64,000 bases of DNA from Streptococcus suis (lineage in GTDB: Bacteria > Bacillota > Bacilli > Lactobacillales > Streptococcaceae), in assembly GCF_019856455.1 (NCBI RefSeq), contig NZ_CP082205.1:62001-126000 (forward strand), written 5' to 3'. The translations under genes were made by a program, and so were the position numbers. Of this stretch, positions 33,873 to 43,781 are shown one piece after another. The first letter of the stretch is position 1; every line of letters starts with the position of its first letter. The notes under the pieces were generated by a model that worked only from the letters and a program-made list of their open reading frames with translations, searched no databases and had not been told where the DNA came from.

Positions 33873-35498
33873 TTATTTAACTTGAATCGCCAAGGCTTGA
33901 TACGGCTTAAGGGTGATTTTCTTACCGAGTTTGCTATCAGGATAGTTGCTGATGAGGACTTGGCCGTGGGCGTAGTCGTCTGCTAGGTCTAGTTCAACCT
34001 CTTCTGCGAAGAAATTGTTGAGGACTAGTAATTTTTCATCGTTTAATAAACGCTCAAAGGCATAGACTTTCTGGCTGTCCTTATAGGCGGCCTTGTAATC
34101 CCCTTCTGAAATCAGAGGGAGTTCTTTCCGCAAGCGGATGAGTTCTTGATAGAAGGTGAAGATTGGGCCTGTTTTTTCGGCTTCAACGTTAATGGTTGGG
34201 TAGGATTTGCCAGCTTTCAGCCAAGGAGTTCCTGTTGAGAAGCCTGCATTGTCAGAAGCATCCCACTGCATCGGGGTGCGGGAATTGTCACGGGACTTGG
34301 CCTGGATAATCTTGAAGGCCTGCTCAGGTGTGTGACCTTGATCCAAGAGCATCTGGTAGGCATTGATAGACTCTACATCCACGTAGTCATCCATGCTGTC
34401 GTAGTCGGGGTCAATCATGCCGATTTCCTCGCCCATGTAGATGTAAGGCGTACCGCGTGACAGGTGGATAGAGGCTGCCAGCATGGTTGCTCCTTCATTA
34501 CGGAAATTCTTCACATCGACAAAGCGGTTGAGGGCACGAGGTTGGTCGTGGTTGTTGTAGAAAAGGGCATTCCAGCCATTTCCGACGGACATTTCTTCCC
34601 CCCAAGTATGGAAGAGGCGTTTGAGTTCCTCAAAGTCAAAGTCCATAATGGTCCATTTTTGCCCGTCCTTGTAGTCCACTTTCAAGTGGTGGAAGTTGAA
34701 GGCCATGGACAATTCTTCCCGTTCAGGAGCCGTGTAGAGAATGCAGTTTTCAATGGTGGTGGCCGACATTTCCCCGACAGTCATGAAGCCTTTTTCAGCT
34801 CCAAAAGTGGCGTTGTTCATCATCTTGAGGTAGTCGTGGGTAATTGGGCGGTCGGTGTAAGTAGGCTTTCCGTCATTGATTGGGCAGTCTTCGAGGACTT
34901 CGTCCTTACCAATCAGGTTGATAACGTCGAAGCGGAAGCCTTTGACACCCTTGTCTTTCCAGAAGTTGACCACCTTGAAGAGTTCTTCACGGACATGAGG
35001 ATTTCGCCAGTTGAGGTCGGCTTGGGTCACGTCGAAGAGGTGGAGGTAGTATTTCCCAGTCTCTCCAAAGGGAGCCCAGGCATTGCCACCAAACTTGGAA
35101 ACCCAGTCAGTTGGCTGGTCACGTAGGATAAAGAAATCTTGGTAGTATTTGTCGCCTGCTAGGGCTTTTTGGAACCATTCGTGGTCTGTCGAGCAGTGGT
35201 TGAGGACCATGTCTAGCATGAATTCGATGCCCAATTCTTTGCCGACAGCCACCATTTCTTCAAAGTCAGCCATGGTGTCAAAATCAGGATTGACGGCTGT
35301 ATAGTCTGAAATGTCATAGCCGTTGTCTCGTTGAGGACTTGGGTAGAAAGGGTTGAGCCAAATCATATCAATGCCTAGCTCCTTCAAATAAGGTAGTTTT
35401 TCAATAATTCCTCGTAAATCCCCTACACCATTTCCAGTTGTATCCTTGTAAGATTTTGGGTAGATTTGATAAACAACCTTCCGTCTGTCTATTGTCAT
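33873..35498 (-). CDS. treC: Alpha,alpha-phosphotrehalase (trehalose-6-phosphate hydrolase)
   Basis: 541 residues, GH13 family: FYPSPQRDNGYDISDY, the nucleophile in VKGFRFDVINLIGK, the acid/base in FMTVGEMSATT, and FYNNHDQPRALNRF. It hydrolyses trehalose 6-phosphate to glucose and glucose 6-phosphate in the cytoplasm. Sequence alone could also suit oligo-1,6-glucosidase, but the neighbouring trehalose-type PTS permease and divergent GntR regulator settle the role. It follows treP by 80 bp in the same operon. Confidence 0.88.
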   Translation of the reverse strand: MTIDRRKVVYQIYPKSYKDTTGNGVGDLRGIIEKLPYLKELGIDMIWLNPFYPSPQRDNGYDISDYTAVNPDFDTMADFEEMVAVGKELGIEFMLDMVLNHCSTDHEWFQKALAGDKYYQDFFILRDQPTDWVSKFGGNAWAPFGETGKYYLHLFDVTQADLNWRNPHVREELFKVVNFWKDKGVKGFRFDVINLIGKDEVLEDCPINDGKPTYTDRPITHDYLKMMNNATFGAEKGFMTVGEMSATTIENCILYTAPEREELSMAFNFHHLKVDYKDGQKWTIMDFDFEELKRLFHTWGEEMSVGNGWNALFYNNHDQPRALNRFVDVKNFRNEGATMLAASIHLSRGTPYIYMGEEIGMIDPDYDSMDDYVDVESINAYQMLLDQGHTPEQAFKIIQAKSRDNSRTPMQWDASDNAGFSTGTPWLKAGKSYPTINVEAEKTGPIFTFYQELIRLRKELPLISEGDYKAAYKDSQKVYAFERLLNDEKLLVLNNFFAEEVELDLADDYAHGQVLISNYPDSKLGKKITLKPYQALAIQVK

Positions 35499-35578
35499 TT
35501 TGCTCTCTCTTTCTTGATTTTTCCTTCTTGCATAAGCAATGATAGGAGGTGCAAGTTACCTTGCGCCCTCCTAGAACA

Positions 35579-37573
35579 TTAATTCTTTGTAACTGTCAGA
35601 ATAGCTTCGCCTTGTGAGATGGCACGAGGAAGATTTCCGATAACTTGAGTGTCAAAGTCAGTTTGGTTGGTCACGATAACTGGTGTTTCAGCAACAAGAC
35701 CAGCAGCCTTAATGACATCGATGTCAAAGCTAATCAATTTATCGCCAGCTTTTACCTTGTCACTTTGTTTGACGTGAGCTGTGAAGCCTTTGCCTTCCAA
35801 TCCAACAGTATCCATACCGATGTGCATAAGGAGCTCAACTCCGTTTGCAGCAGTGATACCAACAGCATGGTTAGTTGGGAAGAGGACAGATACTTCACCA
35901 TCGACTGGAGCAACCAAGATACCTTCGCTCGGGTCAATAAGGACACCTTGGCCCATGACACCTGATGCAAATACAGGGTCAGTAGCTTGTGACAATTCTT
36001 TGGCTTGACCAGTAAGTGGGCTAATCAATTCGATAGCAGCGCCAGTTTCAACAACTGCTTCAGTTGGAGCTACGACTTCTTCAACAGTTTCTTCTTTTTT
36101 TGAAAATGCACCTGTACGTTTGAAAACAGCTGTCAAAATCATTGGGACAACAATCGCAACAATCATTGCTAACAAGAATGGACCCCAGTATTCAGCCTTG
36201 ATAGACAAGATACCTGGAAGACCACCGATACCGATAGAAGCAGCTTGGATGTTAAAGGTTACAGAAAGTAAGCCAGCGATACTTGAACCAATCATAGCAG
36301 CTACGAAAGGGTAAACGTATTTCACGTTGACACCAAAGAGGGCTGGTTCAGTAACACCAAGATAAGCAGAAATAGTTGCAGGAAGTGAAACTTGAGCTTC
36401 TTTTTCATTGTGACGGTTCATGAGGAAGTAAGCAAATACCGCAGAACCTTGAGCAATGTTAGAAAGAGCAATCATTGGCCAGAGACCAGTTCCACCAGCA
36501 TCCGCGATCAATTGCGTATCGATGGCATTGGTCATGTGGTGAAGACCAGTGATTACGAACGGTGCATAAAGGGCACCGAATACCGCACCGAAGAGCCATT
36601 TCAATGGACCAGTCAAACCAGCCAATACGACAGTTGACAACCATTGACCAATTGTCCAACCGATAGGACCAAGGACAGTGTGAGCCAAGATGATGGCAGG
36701 AAGAAGTGATAGGAATGGCACGAAAATCATTGAGACCACTTCTGGAATAACCTTACGCCAGAAGATTTCTAGGTAAGACAGTGCCAAACCAGCAAGGAGG
36801 GCAGGGATAACTTGTGCTTGATAACCGATACGGGCAATACTAAATGCACCGAAGTTCCAAGACCAGTCGCTGGCAATGGTTGCTGCATCTGTACCAGGTA
36901 CAGCATAAGCGTTGAGCAACTGTGGAGAAACCAAACAGATACCAAGGACGATACCAAGGATTTGTGAAGTTCCCATTTTACGAGATACGGACCAAGTGAT
37001 ACCTACTGGCAAGAAGTGGAAGATGGCTTCACCTGGCAACCAGAGGAAGTGATTGACACCATTCCAGAAAGGAGAAACCTGAACGATGGTGTTCCATACA
37101 GGGTTACCATCAGCATCGAAGACCAACTGCCCATCTTTCATAGCTTGTCCAAGCCATTCCATCTGAACACCTTCCAAGACGTTACGGAAACCGAGAATCA
37201 AACCGCCGACGATAAGGGCAGGAATGATTGGTGTGAAGATTTCCGCCAGCATGGTCATGACACGTTGGATGGCATTTTGGTTACTTTTAGCGGCTGACTT
37301 TGCAGCTTCTTTTGATACGCCTTCGATACCAGACACAGCTGTAAAGTCATTGTAGAAGATTGGTACATCGTTACCGATGATGACTTGGAATTGACCAGCG
37401 TTTGTAAAGGTTCCTTTTACTGCTGGAATGTCTTCGATGACTTTTACGTTTGCTTTTTTCTCATCTGCAAGAACAAAGCGCATGCGCGTTGCACAGTGTG
37501 TTACTGCATTGACATTCTCTTTTCCGCCAATAGCTTCTAGGAGCTGTTTGGCTTCTTTTTCAAATTTTCCCAT
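35579..37573 (-). CDS. treP: PTS trehalose transporter EIIBCA
   Basis: 664 residues in the order EIIB (about 1-85; phosphorylated Cys in AVTHCATRMRFVL), EIIC (about 110-465; many membrane helices, GLHHMTNAIDTQLIADAGG) and EIIA (about 510-655; glucose type, active His in VELLMHIGMDTVGLEGKGF). It imports trehalose and phosphorylates it to trehalose 6-phosphate. It is the first gene of the operon and is divergent from treR. A promoter with a TreR-type palindrome lies at 37651-37722. Confidence 0.88.
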   Translation of the reverse strand: MGKFEKEAKQLLEAIGGKENVNAVTHCATRMRFVLADEKKANVKVIEDIPAVKGTFTNAGQFQVIIGNDVPIFYNDFTAVSGIEGVSKEAAKSAAKSNQNAIQRVMTMLAEIFTPIIPALIVGGLILGFRNVLEGVQMEWLGQAMKDGQLVFDADGNPVWNTIVQVSPFWNGVNHFLWLPGEAIFHFLPVGITWSVSRKMGTSQILGIVLGICLVSPQLLNAYAVPGTDAATIASDWSWNFGAFSIARIGYQAQVIPALLAGLALSYLEIFWRKVIPEVVSMIFVPFLSLLPAIILAHTVLGPIGWTIGQWLSTVVLAGLTGPLKWLFGAVFGALYAPFVITGLHHMTNAIDTQLIADAGGTGLWPMIALSNIAQGSAVFAYFLMNRHNEKEAQVSLPATISAYLGVTEPALFGVNVKYVYPFVAAMIGSSIAGLLSVTFNIQAASIGIGGLPGILSIKAEYWGPFLLAMIVAIVVPMILTAVFKRTGAFSKKEETVEEVVAPTEAVVETGAAIELISPLTGQAKELSQATDPVFASGVMGQGVLIDPSEGILVAPVDGEVSVLFPTNHAVGITAANGVELLMHIGMDTVGLEGKGFTAHVKQSDKVKAGDKLISFDIDVIKAAGLVAETPVIVTNQTDFDTQVIGNLPRAISQGEAILTVTKN

Positions 37574-37650
37574 ATATTTTTCCTTCTAGACGGCTTATGG
37601 AATCCGTCACCCTATATTTTTTAGACATCTCTCGAAGTATGTCCTTTTTT

Positions 37651-37722
37651 GAAATTTGTACGGACAAATTTCTTTTGTGTTATCATTGTATCCGATTTCA
37701 AAAAATAATGCAAGCGTTTTTG
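37651..37722 (-). promoter_or_regulatory. tre promoter with operator and possible cre site
   Basis: On minus, TTGCAT (37708-37713), a 17-bp spacer and TACAAT (37685-37690). Downstream lies a near-perfect palindrome, GAAATTTGT-ACGG-ACAAATTTC (37651-37672), the likely TreR operator. ACGGACAAAT recurs inside the treR coding start (about 37852). A cre-like AACGCTTGCA overlaps the -35, with two mismatches to the CcpA consensus. Confidence 0.75.
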
Positions 37723-37803
37723 CTTAGTTTTTTTAAATTTTGAAATGAATTTTGTTATAATGTTGATAGTTGTATGTTATTTGACAGATGAATTTGTGAG
37801 GAA

Positions 37804-38520
37804 ATGATGAAAAAATACCAAGAAATTTATAATGACTTAAAAGAAAAAATACGGACAAATGTTTATCCGGCAGAAAGCTCCCTACCGACAGAACAACAGC
37901 TCCAGGAAATCTATGGTGTTAGTCGTGATACGGTTCGTAAGGCGTTGGCGATTTTGACTGAGGGAGGTTTGATTCAAAAAGTGCAAGGGCGTGGTTCAAT
38001 GGTCCTTAAGCAAGAAATTCTCAATTTCCCAGTTTCAGGTTTAACTTCCTATCAGGAATTGACAAATGTTCTCCAGCTTTCTACCAAGACAGATGTTGTC
38101 AGCTTAGATATGATTACCGTTAATAGTAGCCTTTCGCACTTGACAGGCTTTGAGCCGTATAGCAAGGTGTGGAAAGTTGTCCGTACACGTTCGATTGATG
38201 GTAAGGTCTCCGTTGTGGATACAGATTATCTTGCTGTCGATGTCGTGCCAGAGTTGACAACTGCTATTGCTGAAAAATCCATCTATAAATACCTAGAAAA
38301 TAAGTTAGGCCTTGATATTGCTTATGCACAAAAAGAGATTACGGTAGAGCCGACCAGCCGAGAAGAACGAGATTTGATGCAGATTCAGGATGATTATCTG
38401 GTGTTGATAAAATCCAGGGTCTACTTAGGAGATACGCGACAATTTCAATACACTGAAAGTAAGCACAAGATTGATAAATTCCGCTTTGTAGATTTTGCTC
38501 GTAGAAAGCATTCTTTATAG
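37804..38520 (+). CDS. treR: Trehalose operon repressor (GntR family)
   Basis: 238 residues. The N-terminal GntR winged helix (QEIYNDLKEKIRTNVYPAES, YGVSRDTVRKALAILTEGGL, KVQGRGSMVL) is followed by a UTRA ligand-binding domain (about 85-235). It is expected to repress treP-treC and to be released by trehalose 6-phosphate. It is divergent from treP with a palindrome between them, and TATAAT (37756-37761) lies upstream. Confidence 0.87.
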   Translation: MMKKYQEIYNDLKEKIRTNVYPAESSLPTEQQLQEIYGVSRDTVRKALAILTEGGLIQKVQGRGSMVLKQEILNFPVSGLTSYQELTNVLQLSTKTDVVSLDMITVNSSLSHLTGFEPYSKVWKVVRTRSIDGKVSVVDTDYLAVDVVPELTTAIAEKSIYKYLENKLGLDIAYAQKEITVEPTSREERDLMQIQDDYLVLIKSRVYLGDTRQFQYTESKHKIDKFRFVDFARRKHSL

Positions 38521-38577
38521 GAGAGATTAGCCAAATCAAGTTTTTTACGCTATAATAGATAGAAGAAGAGGTAAGAT

Positions 38578-38889
38578 ATGGCAAACTTAAATCGATATAA
38601 ATTTACATTTGGCGAGAAGCAATTAACCTTGACAACTGAGCATGATAATTTATTCATGGAAGAGATTGAGCGTATTGCACAGGAAAAATACCAAGCCATC
38701 AAAGAAAAGATGCCGACGGCGGACCCTGAAACCCTCGCGCTTTTGTTGGCAATCAATGCTCTATCCGTTCAACTAACGCGCGAGATGGCATTTGAACAAA
38801 AGGAACAAGAACTTGCAAGCGTCAAAGAAAAGGTCTTGAAAAAGAATGTGACCTTGATTGACTTAGATGAGCTTGAGGACAAGGTATGA
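38578..38889 (+). CDS. zapA: Cell division protein ZapA-like
   Basis: 103 residues, beginning with a beta-rich N-terminus (NRYKFTFGEKQLTLTTEHDN) and then a long helix suited to coiled-coil tetramer formation (IERIAQEKYQAIKEKM ... QKEQELASVKEKVLKK). ZapA-family proteins bundle FtsZ at the division site. It overlaps the next gene by 4 bp (ATGA) and follows a TATAAT box at about 38551. Identity is low outside the fold pattern. Confidence 0.72.
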   Translation: MANLNRYKFTFGEKQLTLTTEHDNLFMEEIERIAQEKYQAIKEKMPTADPETLALLLAINALSVQLTREMAFEQKEQELASVKEKVLKKNVTLIDLDELEDKV

Positions 38890-39434
38890 TTTCATTAGTA
38901 ATTATTCTCATTTTGGCATGGAGTTTCTACATTGGCTACAGTCGTGGTCTAGTTCTACAGGCCTTTTATAGCATGGGAAGTATTATTGCTCTGGTGGTTG
39001 CGACGGCTACTTATAAAAAATTGGCATCCTTCCTTTATCTCTGGGTGCCATTTGCCAATGCTACTCAGGGGAGCTCCAACTATTATTTTGATGAGAAATA
39101 TCTCTTTGACCTAGATATGGTATTTTATGCGGGATTGGCCTTTCTTTTGATATACGTCTTGGTTTATGCTATTGTGCGTTTCATAGGAATATTTGTCCAT
39201 CTATTAGAGGCTTTTAATCCTGATACAAAAATGACCAATCTCATAAGCGGCGCCTTGGCTGTCTTGGTGACTTTTATTTCTCTTCAGATTGTCATGGTCT
39301 TGCTATCAACTATTCCGTTAGCGATGATTCAAAATAAATTGCACAGTAGTTTTCTTGCCAACATCATGATTCAGTACACACCATTCACTAGTAGCTTTTT
39401 AAAATCTCTCTGGTTGAGTAATATAGCAGGGTAA
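38886..39434 (+). CDS. CvpA-family membrane protein
   Basis: 182 residues with four hydrophobic segments (SLVIILILAWSFYIGYSRGL, AFYSMGSIIALVVATATY, AFLLIYVLVYAIVRFIGIFV, LAVLVTFISLQIVMVLL). It matches the CvpA family, named for colicin V production but with a general envelope role. The zapA-cvpA-mutS2 order is conserved in streptococci. A terminator and a repeat separate it from mutS2. Confidence 0.8.
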   Translation: MISLVIILILAWSFYIGYSRGLVLQAFYSMGSIIALVVATATYKKLASFLYLWVPFANATQGSSNYYFDEKYLFDLDMVFYAGLAFLLIYVLVYAIVRFIGIFVHLLEAFNPDTKMTNLISGALAVLVTFISLQIVMVLLSTIPLAMIQNKLHSSFLANIMIQYTPFTSSFLKSLWLSNIAG

Positions 39435-39453
39435 GGGAGACCTTATCCTTTTT
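39430..39453 (+). terminator. Terminator after cvpA
   Basis: GGTAAGG / CCTTATCC stem with a GAGA loop followed by TTTTT. Confidence 0.75.
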
Positions 39454-39466
39454 ATCGTCATTTATA

Positions 39467-39534
39467 ATACTCTTCGAAAATCAAAATCAGACATTGTTGA
39501 CTTGATTTGATGAGTGGGAAAGACTAAGTAGGAA
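39467..39534. repeat. RUP-like left fragment before mutS2
   Basis: ATACTCTTCGAAAATCAAAA followed by CAGACATTGTTGACTTGAT and ending GAGTGGGAAAGAC, closely matching 12421-12486. It supplies the immediate upstream region of mutS2. Confidence 0.65.
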
Positions 39535-39537
39535 TAT

Positions 39538-41871
39538 ATGAATAATAAAATTATTGAAACCCTTGAATTTCACAAGGTAAGACAAAAAATTGAGCCCTAT
39601 CTCTTGACGGAACAGGGCTTCGAAGAATTACGACAGTTGGAGCCCATGGTGGAAGTCCATCGTATCCAACAGGCCTTTGACGAGTTGACAGACATAGCGC
39701 AGATTTTTGTGGAAAATCCCTATTTCAGTCTGGCTGCTACTAGTGACATCGGTCCAGCCATGCGTCGTTTGGAATTGGATACAGACCTCAATATCTCAGA
39801 ATTATTGGCAGTCAAGCGAGTCTTGGAAGTGTCCAAAACTCTCTTGGATTTTTATGGAAATCTGGAAAATGTCAGTCTTAGCCAGCTGGATAAACTCTTT
39901 GAGAAGATTGAGCTTTTTCCACATTTACAGGGCTCCCTCCAGTCCATCAATGATGCTGGTTTTGTAGAGGATTTTGCCTCAGAAAAGCTGGCTCGTATCC
40001 GCCGGAAAATCCGTGAAGCTGAAGACCAAGTTCGTCAGGTCATGCAGGATATTTTGAAGACCAAGGGGGACATGCTGTCCGATAGCATTTTGGCAAGCCG
40101 TAATGGACGCAATGTCCTTCCTGTTAAAAATACCTATCGCAATAAGATTGCTGGGGTTGTCCATGACATTTCAGCTTCGGGTTCGACCGTTTATATTGAG
40201 CCGCGGGCAGTGGTGACTTTGAATGAAGAAATCAGTCACCTACGTGCAGAAGAACGCCATGAGCTCAACCGTATCTTGCAGGAATTGTCGGATATGCTCC
40301 GTCCGCATAGTGGTGTGATTCGTAACAACGCCTGGCTTATCGGACATATTGATTTTGTTCGTGCTAAGCATCTCTTTGCGCGTGATCATCAAGCAGTTGT
40401 ACCCAAACTATCTGAGAAGCAGGATATTGCCCTTCTCAACGTTCGCCATCCGCTGATTGCTGAGCCCGTTCCAAACGACCTCTATTTCGGTAGTCAGTTG
40501 ACGGCTATCGTGATAACGGGTCCCAACACGGGTGGCAAGACTATTATGCTCAAGACCTTGGGATTGACCCATCTCATGGCTCAGTCTGGTTTGCCTATTT
40601 TGGCTGATAAGGGCAGTCGGGTAGCTATCTTCAAAGAAATTTTTGCGGACATTGGGGATGAACAGTCGATTGAGCAGAGTTTATCCACCTTCTCCAGTCA
40701 CATGACTCACACGGTACAGATTTTGGCGGAGGCGGATCAAGATTCTCTGATTTTATTTGATGAGTTGGGGGCAGGTACCGATCCACAGGAGGGCGCGTCG
40801 CTGGCCATGGCTATTTTAGACGACCTTCGCCTACGGGGCATCAAGACCATGGCAACTACTCACTATCCGGAGCTCAAGGCTTACGGGATAGAAACCTCTG
40901 GTATTGAAAATGCCAGCATGGAGTTTGATAGCAATAGCCTGCGTCCGACCTATAAGTTTATGCAGGGTGTTCCTGGTCGCTCCAATGCCTTTGAAATTGC
41001 CCGCCGTCTTGGTCTATCTGATATTATTATCCAGTCAGCCCAATCTTGGACGGATACAGATAGCGATGTGAACCGCATTATCGAGAAATTGGAAAGTCAG
41101 ACGGTTGAAAGTCGTCAGCGTCTGGATAAGATTCGTGATGTGGAGCAAGAAAATTACAAGATGAACCGAGCCCTCCGCAAGCTCTATGACGAGCTCAATC
41201 GAGAGAGGGAAAATGAGCTCAACAAGGCACGCTTGGAAGCCAAGGAAATTGTAGATATGGCATTGTCAGAAAGCGAGGATATTCTCAAAAATCTCCATGC
41301 TGCAGCTAGTCTTAAGCCCCACCAGATTATCGAAGCCAAGGCAGAGCTGAAAAAGTTGGCGCCTGAAGTGGTGGATCTGTCTAAAAACAAGGTTCTGAAG
41401 AAAGCTAAAATTCAGAGGGAAGCCAAGGTGGGCGATGACATTATCGTTACAGCTTATGGACAACGTGGGACCTTGACCAATCAGCTCAAGGACGGGCGTT
41501 GGGAAGCTCAGGTTGGCTTGATTAAGATGACCTTGACCAAGGAGGAGTTTGAGCTTGTTAAGGTGGAAAAGGCAGAGCAGCCTAAGAAACGTCAGGTTCA
41601 CACGGTCAAACGCGCCAATGTACGAGGACCAAAAGCCCGCTTAGATCTCCGTGGCAAACGCTACGAAGAGGCTATGATGGAGCTGGATGAATTTATTGAC
41701 CAGGCCCTGCTCAATAACCTAGCACAAGTCGATATTGTCCACGGTATCGGTACAGGGGTTATCCGAGAAGGTGTGACCAAGTACCTCCGTCGCAACAAGC
41801 AGGTCAAGGAGTTCGGCTACGCTCCACAAAATGCAGGTGGTTCAGGCTGTACTATTGTGACGTTTAAATAG
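39538..41871 (+). CDS. mutS2: MutS2 (RqcU) with Smr domain
   Basis: 777 residues: an N-terminal clamp/core, the ATPase with Walker [19 protein letters not shown] (near residue 330), Walker [17 protein letters not shown] and the [12 protein letters not shown] switch, a coiled coil (about 510-600), a KOW-like segment and a C-terminal Smr endonuclease domain ([27 protein letters not shown]). In Bacillus and relatives MutS2 splits collided ribosomes and suppresses recombination; it is not a mismatch repair protein. Full family length. Confidence 0.93.
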   Translation: MNNKIIETLEFHKVRQKIEPYLLTEQGFEELRQLEPMVEVHRIQQAFDELTDIAQIFVENPYFSLAATSDIGPAMRRLELDTDLNISELLAVKRVLEVSKTLLDFYGNLENVSLSQLDKLFEKIELFPHLQGSLQSINDAGFVEDFASEKLARIRRKIREAEDQVRQVMQDILKTKGDMLSDSILASRNGRNVLPVKNTYRNKIAGVVHDISASGSTVYIEPRAVVTLNEEISHLRAEERHELNRILQELSDMLRPHSGVIRNNAWLIGHIDFVRAKHLFARDHQAVVPKLSEKQDIALLNVRHPLIAEPVPNDLYFGSQLTAIVITGPNTGGKTIMLKTLGLTHLMAQSGLPILADKGSRVAIFKEIFADIGDEQSIEQSLSTFSSHMTHTVQILAEADQDSLILFDELGAGTDPQEGASLAMAILDDLRLRGIKTMATTHYPELKAYGIETSGIENASMEFDSNSLRPTYKFMQGVPGRSNAFEIARRLGLSDIIIQSAQSWTDTDSDVNRIIEKLESQTVESRQRLDKIRDVEQENYKMNRALRKLYDELNRERENELNKARLEAKEIVDMALSESEDILKNLHAAASLKPHQIIEAKAELKKLAPEVVDLSKNKVLKKAKIQREAKVGDDIIVTAYGQRGTLTNQLKDGRWEAQVGLIKMTLTKEEFELVKVEKAEQPKKRQVHTVKRANVRGPKARLDLRGKRYEEAMMELDEFIDQALLNNLAQVDIVHGIGTGVIREGVTKYLRRNKQVKEFGYAPQNAGGSGCTIVTFK

Positions 41872-41894
41872 CAATCAACCGATGGGAGATTCTT

Positions 41895-42548
41895 ATGATT
41901 ATCAGAAAATATCAAACCAGTGATGAAAAAGGCTGGATTTACTGTAAGGCACTCAGCTACCTTTTCTCTCCATTCTTTGATGATAGAGAAACAGAGAAGC
42001 CCGACCTAATGACAGACGTTTATGATCATCGTGTGGAATGGGTGGCTGAAGTAGACGGACAAATTGTTGGTCTAATCGACATCGATATTTACACTGAGGA
42101 GTGCAGCCAGTCTTATATTTACGCACCAAGTAAGCGAACAGCTTATTTTACTAACCTAGCAGTCCACCCTGACTTTCAAGGGCAGGGCATTGCTCAGGCG
42201 CTTTTTGAAAAAGCAGAGCAGGAGTTGAGAGCGCAAGGTGTAGAGAAACTAGCCATCTTTACTCGTGAGGATGATGCAGTCAACCATTTATATCAGAAAT
42301 GGGGTGGACGGTTAGTCTGTTCAGATTATCTTGTCATCGGTACACCTAAAGATACACCTTACGTCCGTTTTGGTGTCGATCTTCCCAATGCTAAATTGGC
42401 CTTTACAGATGAAACAGGTCAGCCAGCACCCTACTATCTCCGCGAAGGTGTCTATGTCGTGACAGACCCAGCAGATTTAGAATTGTTTGACATCGAAGAA
42501 GTCTATCAAGAACTGACCTATGTGGTGGATTTGACGGAAAAAAGTTGA
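41895..42548 (+). CDS. GNAT-family acetyltransferase
   Basis: 217 residues. The GNAT core includes TAYFTNLAVHPDFQGQGIAQ and EKLAIFTREDDAVNHLYQKW; about 70 further C-terminal residues have no recognised domain. The substrate is unknown. It lies 23 bp after mutS2, and its stop codon sits within the following terminator stem. Confidence 0.82.
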   Translation: MIIRKYQTSDEKGWIYCKALSYLFSPFFDDRETEKPDLMTDVYDHRVEWVAEVDGQIVGLIDIDIYTEECSQSYIYAPSKRTAYFTNLAVHPDFQGQGIAQALFEKAEQELRAQGVEKLAIFTREDDAVNHLYQKWGGRLVCSDYLVIGTPKDTPYVRFGVDLPNAKLAFTDETGQPAPYYLREGVYVVTDPADLELFDIEEVYQELTYVVDLTEKS

Positions 42549-42566
42549 AGTTTTCAACTTTTTTTA
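42539..42566 (+). terminator. Terminator overlapping the GNAT stop codon
   Basis: AAAGTTGAA / TTCAACTTT stem followed by TTTTTT. Confidence 0.85.
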
Positions 42567-42593
42567 TTATGGCTTCGAGCCAGTTTTTCTCGT

Positions 42594-43320
42594 AGAGAAA
42601 AACAAGAAAACCACCAGCTATGCTGGTGGCTGCCAAGGCTTTGAGCTTCCATTTCTTTTTCCTGTTATAATCAAATTGTTCAGGTTAGATAAAGGAGGAA
42701 AAAGAAATGGCTAAAACCAGTTACAGTTTATCACATACCAAATGGATGTGCAAATATCACATAGTTTTCACACCTAAGTACCGAAGAAAATCCATTTACT
42801 ACAAAATTAGACAGGACTTAATTGATATTTTCCGTCATCTATGTCAATACAAAGGCGTGGAAATCATTGAGGGACACATGATGCCAGACCATGTTCATAT
42901 GCTTGTTTTGATACCTCCGAAACTTTCGATTTCCGATTTTATGGGATATTTGAAAAGCAAAAGTGCTCTAATGATATTTGATAAACACGCTAATTTAAAA
43001 TATAAGTATGGAAATCGAAAGTTTTGGGCCAGAGGCTACTATGTTAGTACCGTTGGACTGAATGAAAAGACAGTTGCGAAATATATTCGCGAGCAGGAGA
43101 AAAATGACATTGCACTTGATAAATTGAGTGTCAAAGAGTATGAAGATCCATTTTCAGATGGTAGTTTTAGAACGAGATAAAAGCCCGTTGTTACGGGCAT
43201 TAGTCAAGTAATTATAGCACTAACCTGAACGAAGTTCAGCGAACGTCTTTAGACGTCGCTGGAGAGAAACGGCTTATAGCCGGTGTACAAGCCACCCGTT
43301 TTCACGGGTGGTTATGACTT
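42594..43320 (+). mobile_element. IS200/IS605-family element (IS200 type)
   Basis: A left-end hairpin (CCACCAG / CTGGTGG, about 42615-42633) and right-end hairpins including CCACCCG / CGGGTGG (about 43290-43313) flank a single tnpA. Several other small hairpins follow tnpA. There are no inverted repeats or target duplication, as expected for this family. Ends are approximate. The right end touches the MerR promoter. Confidence 0.75.
42707..43180 (+). CDS. IS200-type Y1 transposase TnpA
   Basis: 157 residues: HUH motif in MMPDHVHMLVLIPP and the catalytic Tyr in GYYVSTVGLNEKTVAKYIREQ. It moves single-stranded DNA by peel-and-paste at hairpin ends. Intact length and a GGAGG ribosome-binding site suggest it is functional. 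Confidence 0.9.
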   Translation: MAKTSYSLSHTKWMCKYHIVFTPKYRRKSIYYKIRQDLIDIFRHLCQYKGVEIIEGHMMPDHVHMLVLIPPKLSISDFMGYLKSKSALMIFDKHANLKYKYGNRKFWARGYYVSTVGLNEKTVAKYIREQEKNDIALDKLSVKEYEDPFSDGSFRTR

Positions 43321-43325
43321 TTCTC

Positions 43326-43356
43326 TTGCTATGGAGTGGACTCCATAGTTTATAAT
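43326..43356 (+). promoter_or_regulatory. MerR-type promoter with 19-bp spacer
   Basis: TTGCTA (43326-43331), a 19-bp spacer and TATAAT (43351-43356), with the dyad CTATGGAGT / ACTCCATAG across the spacer. An over-long spacer carrying a dyad is the hallmark of promoters activated by MerR proteins through DNA distortion. Confidence 0.85.
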
Positions 43357-43392
43357 CATAATATCATCAGGGGCTGGAAAGGAAGTGATCTC

Positions 43393-43779
43393 TTGAAAAC
43401 GATGAAAGAAGTGGCGGAGGAATTGGGTCTATCCAATGATACGATTCGCTACTACGAACGGATTGGGCTCTTGCAGGTGTCTCGGGATAAAAACGGTTAT
43501 CGGCGGTTTGACCAACAGGCGATTGACTGGCTCTTCTTGGTCAAAATGCTTCGTAAGTCTGGGATGTCTATTGAAAGTTTGGTGGATTATGTTGCCCTTG
43601 TGCGACAGGGGGATCGTACTATTGCTGCTCGAAAGGCTATTTTACAGGAGCAAGAAGAGCGATCGAAGGCGCAAATAGCCCAACAAGAAGCCGTATTGGA
43701 GATGCTGAGTCATAAGGTAGCGACCTATGATAGTCAGTTGTTACGCTTTGAACAGGAACGATTAGACAAAGGAGAATAA
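43393..43779 (+). CDS. MerR-family regulator
   Basis: 128 residues from a TTG start: KTMKEVAEELGLSNDTIRYY and ERIGLLQVSRDKNGYRRF form the MerR winged helix, followed by a C-terminal coiled coil (QEEERSKAQIAQQEAVLEML). I choose TTG 43393 because AAGGAAG is 8 bp upstream and KTMKEVAE matches family starts; an in-frame ATG at 43336 lies inside the promoter. No metal-binding cysteines are visible. It probably controls itself and the adjacent reductase, like AdhR-type aldehyde-stress regulators. Confidence 0.85.
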   Translation: MKTMKEVAEELGLSNDTIRYYERIGLLQVSRDKNGYRRFDQQAIDWLFLVKMLRKSGMSIESLVDYVALVRQGDRTIAARKAILQEQEERSKAQIAQQEAVLEMLSHKVATYDSQLLRFEQERLDKGE

Positions 43780-43781
43780 AG

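Noticed and set aside
43336..43392. Upstream ATG for the MerR gene
   Set aside because: It lies inside the promoter spacer, so it cannot be on the transcript; TTG 43393 has a proper ribosome-binding site.
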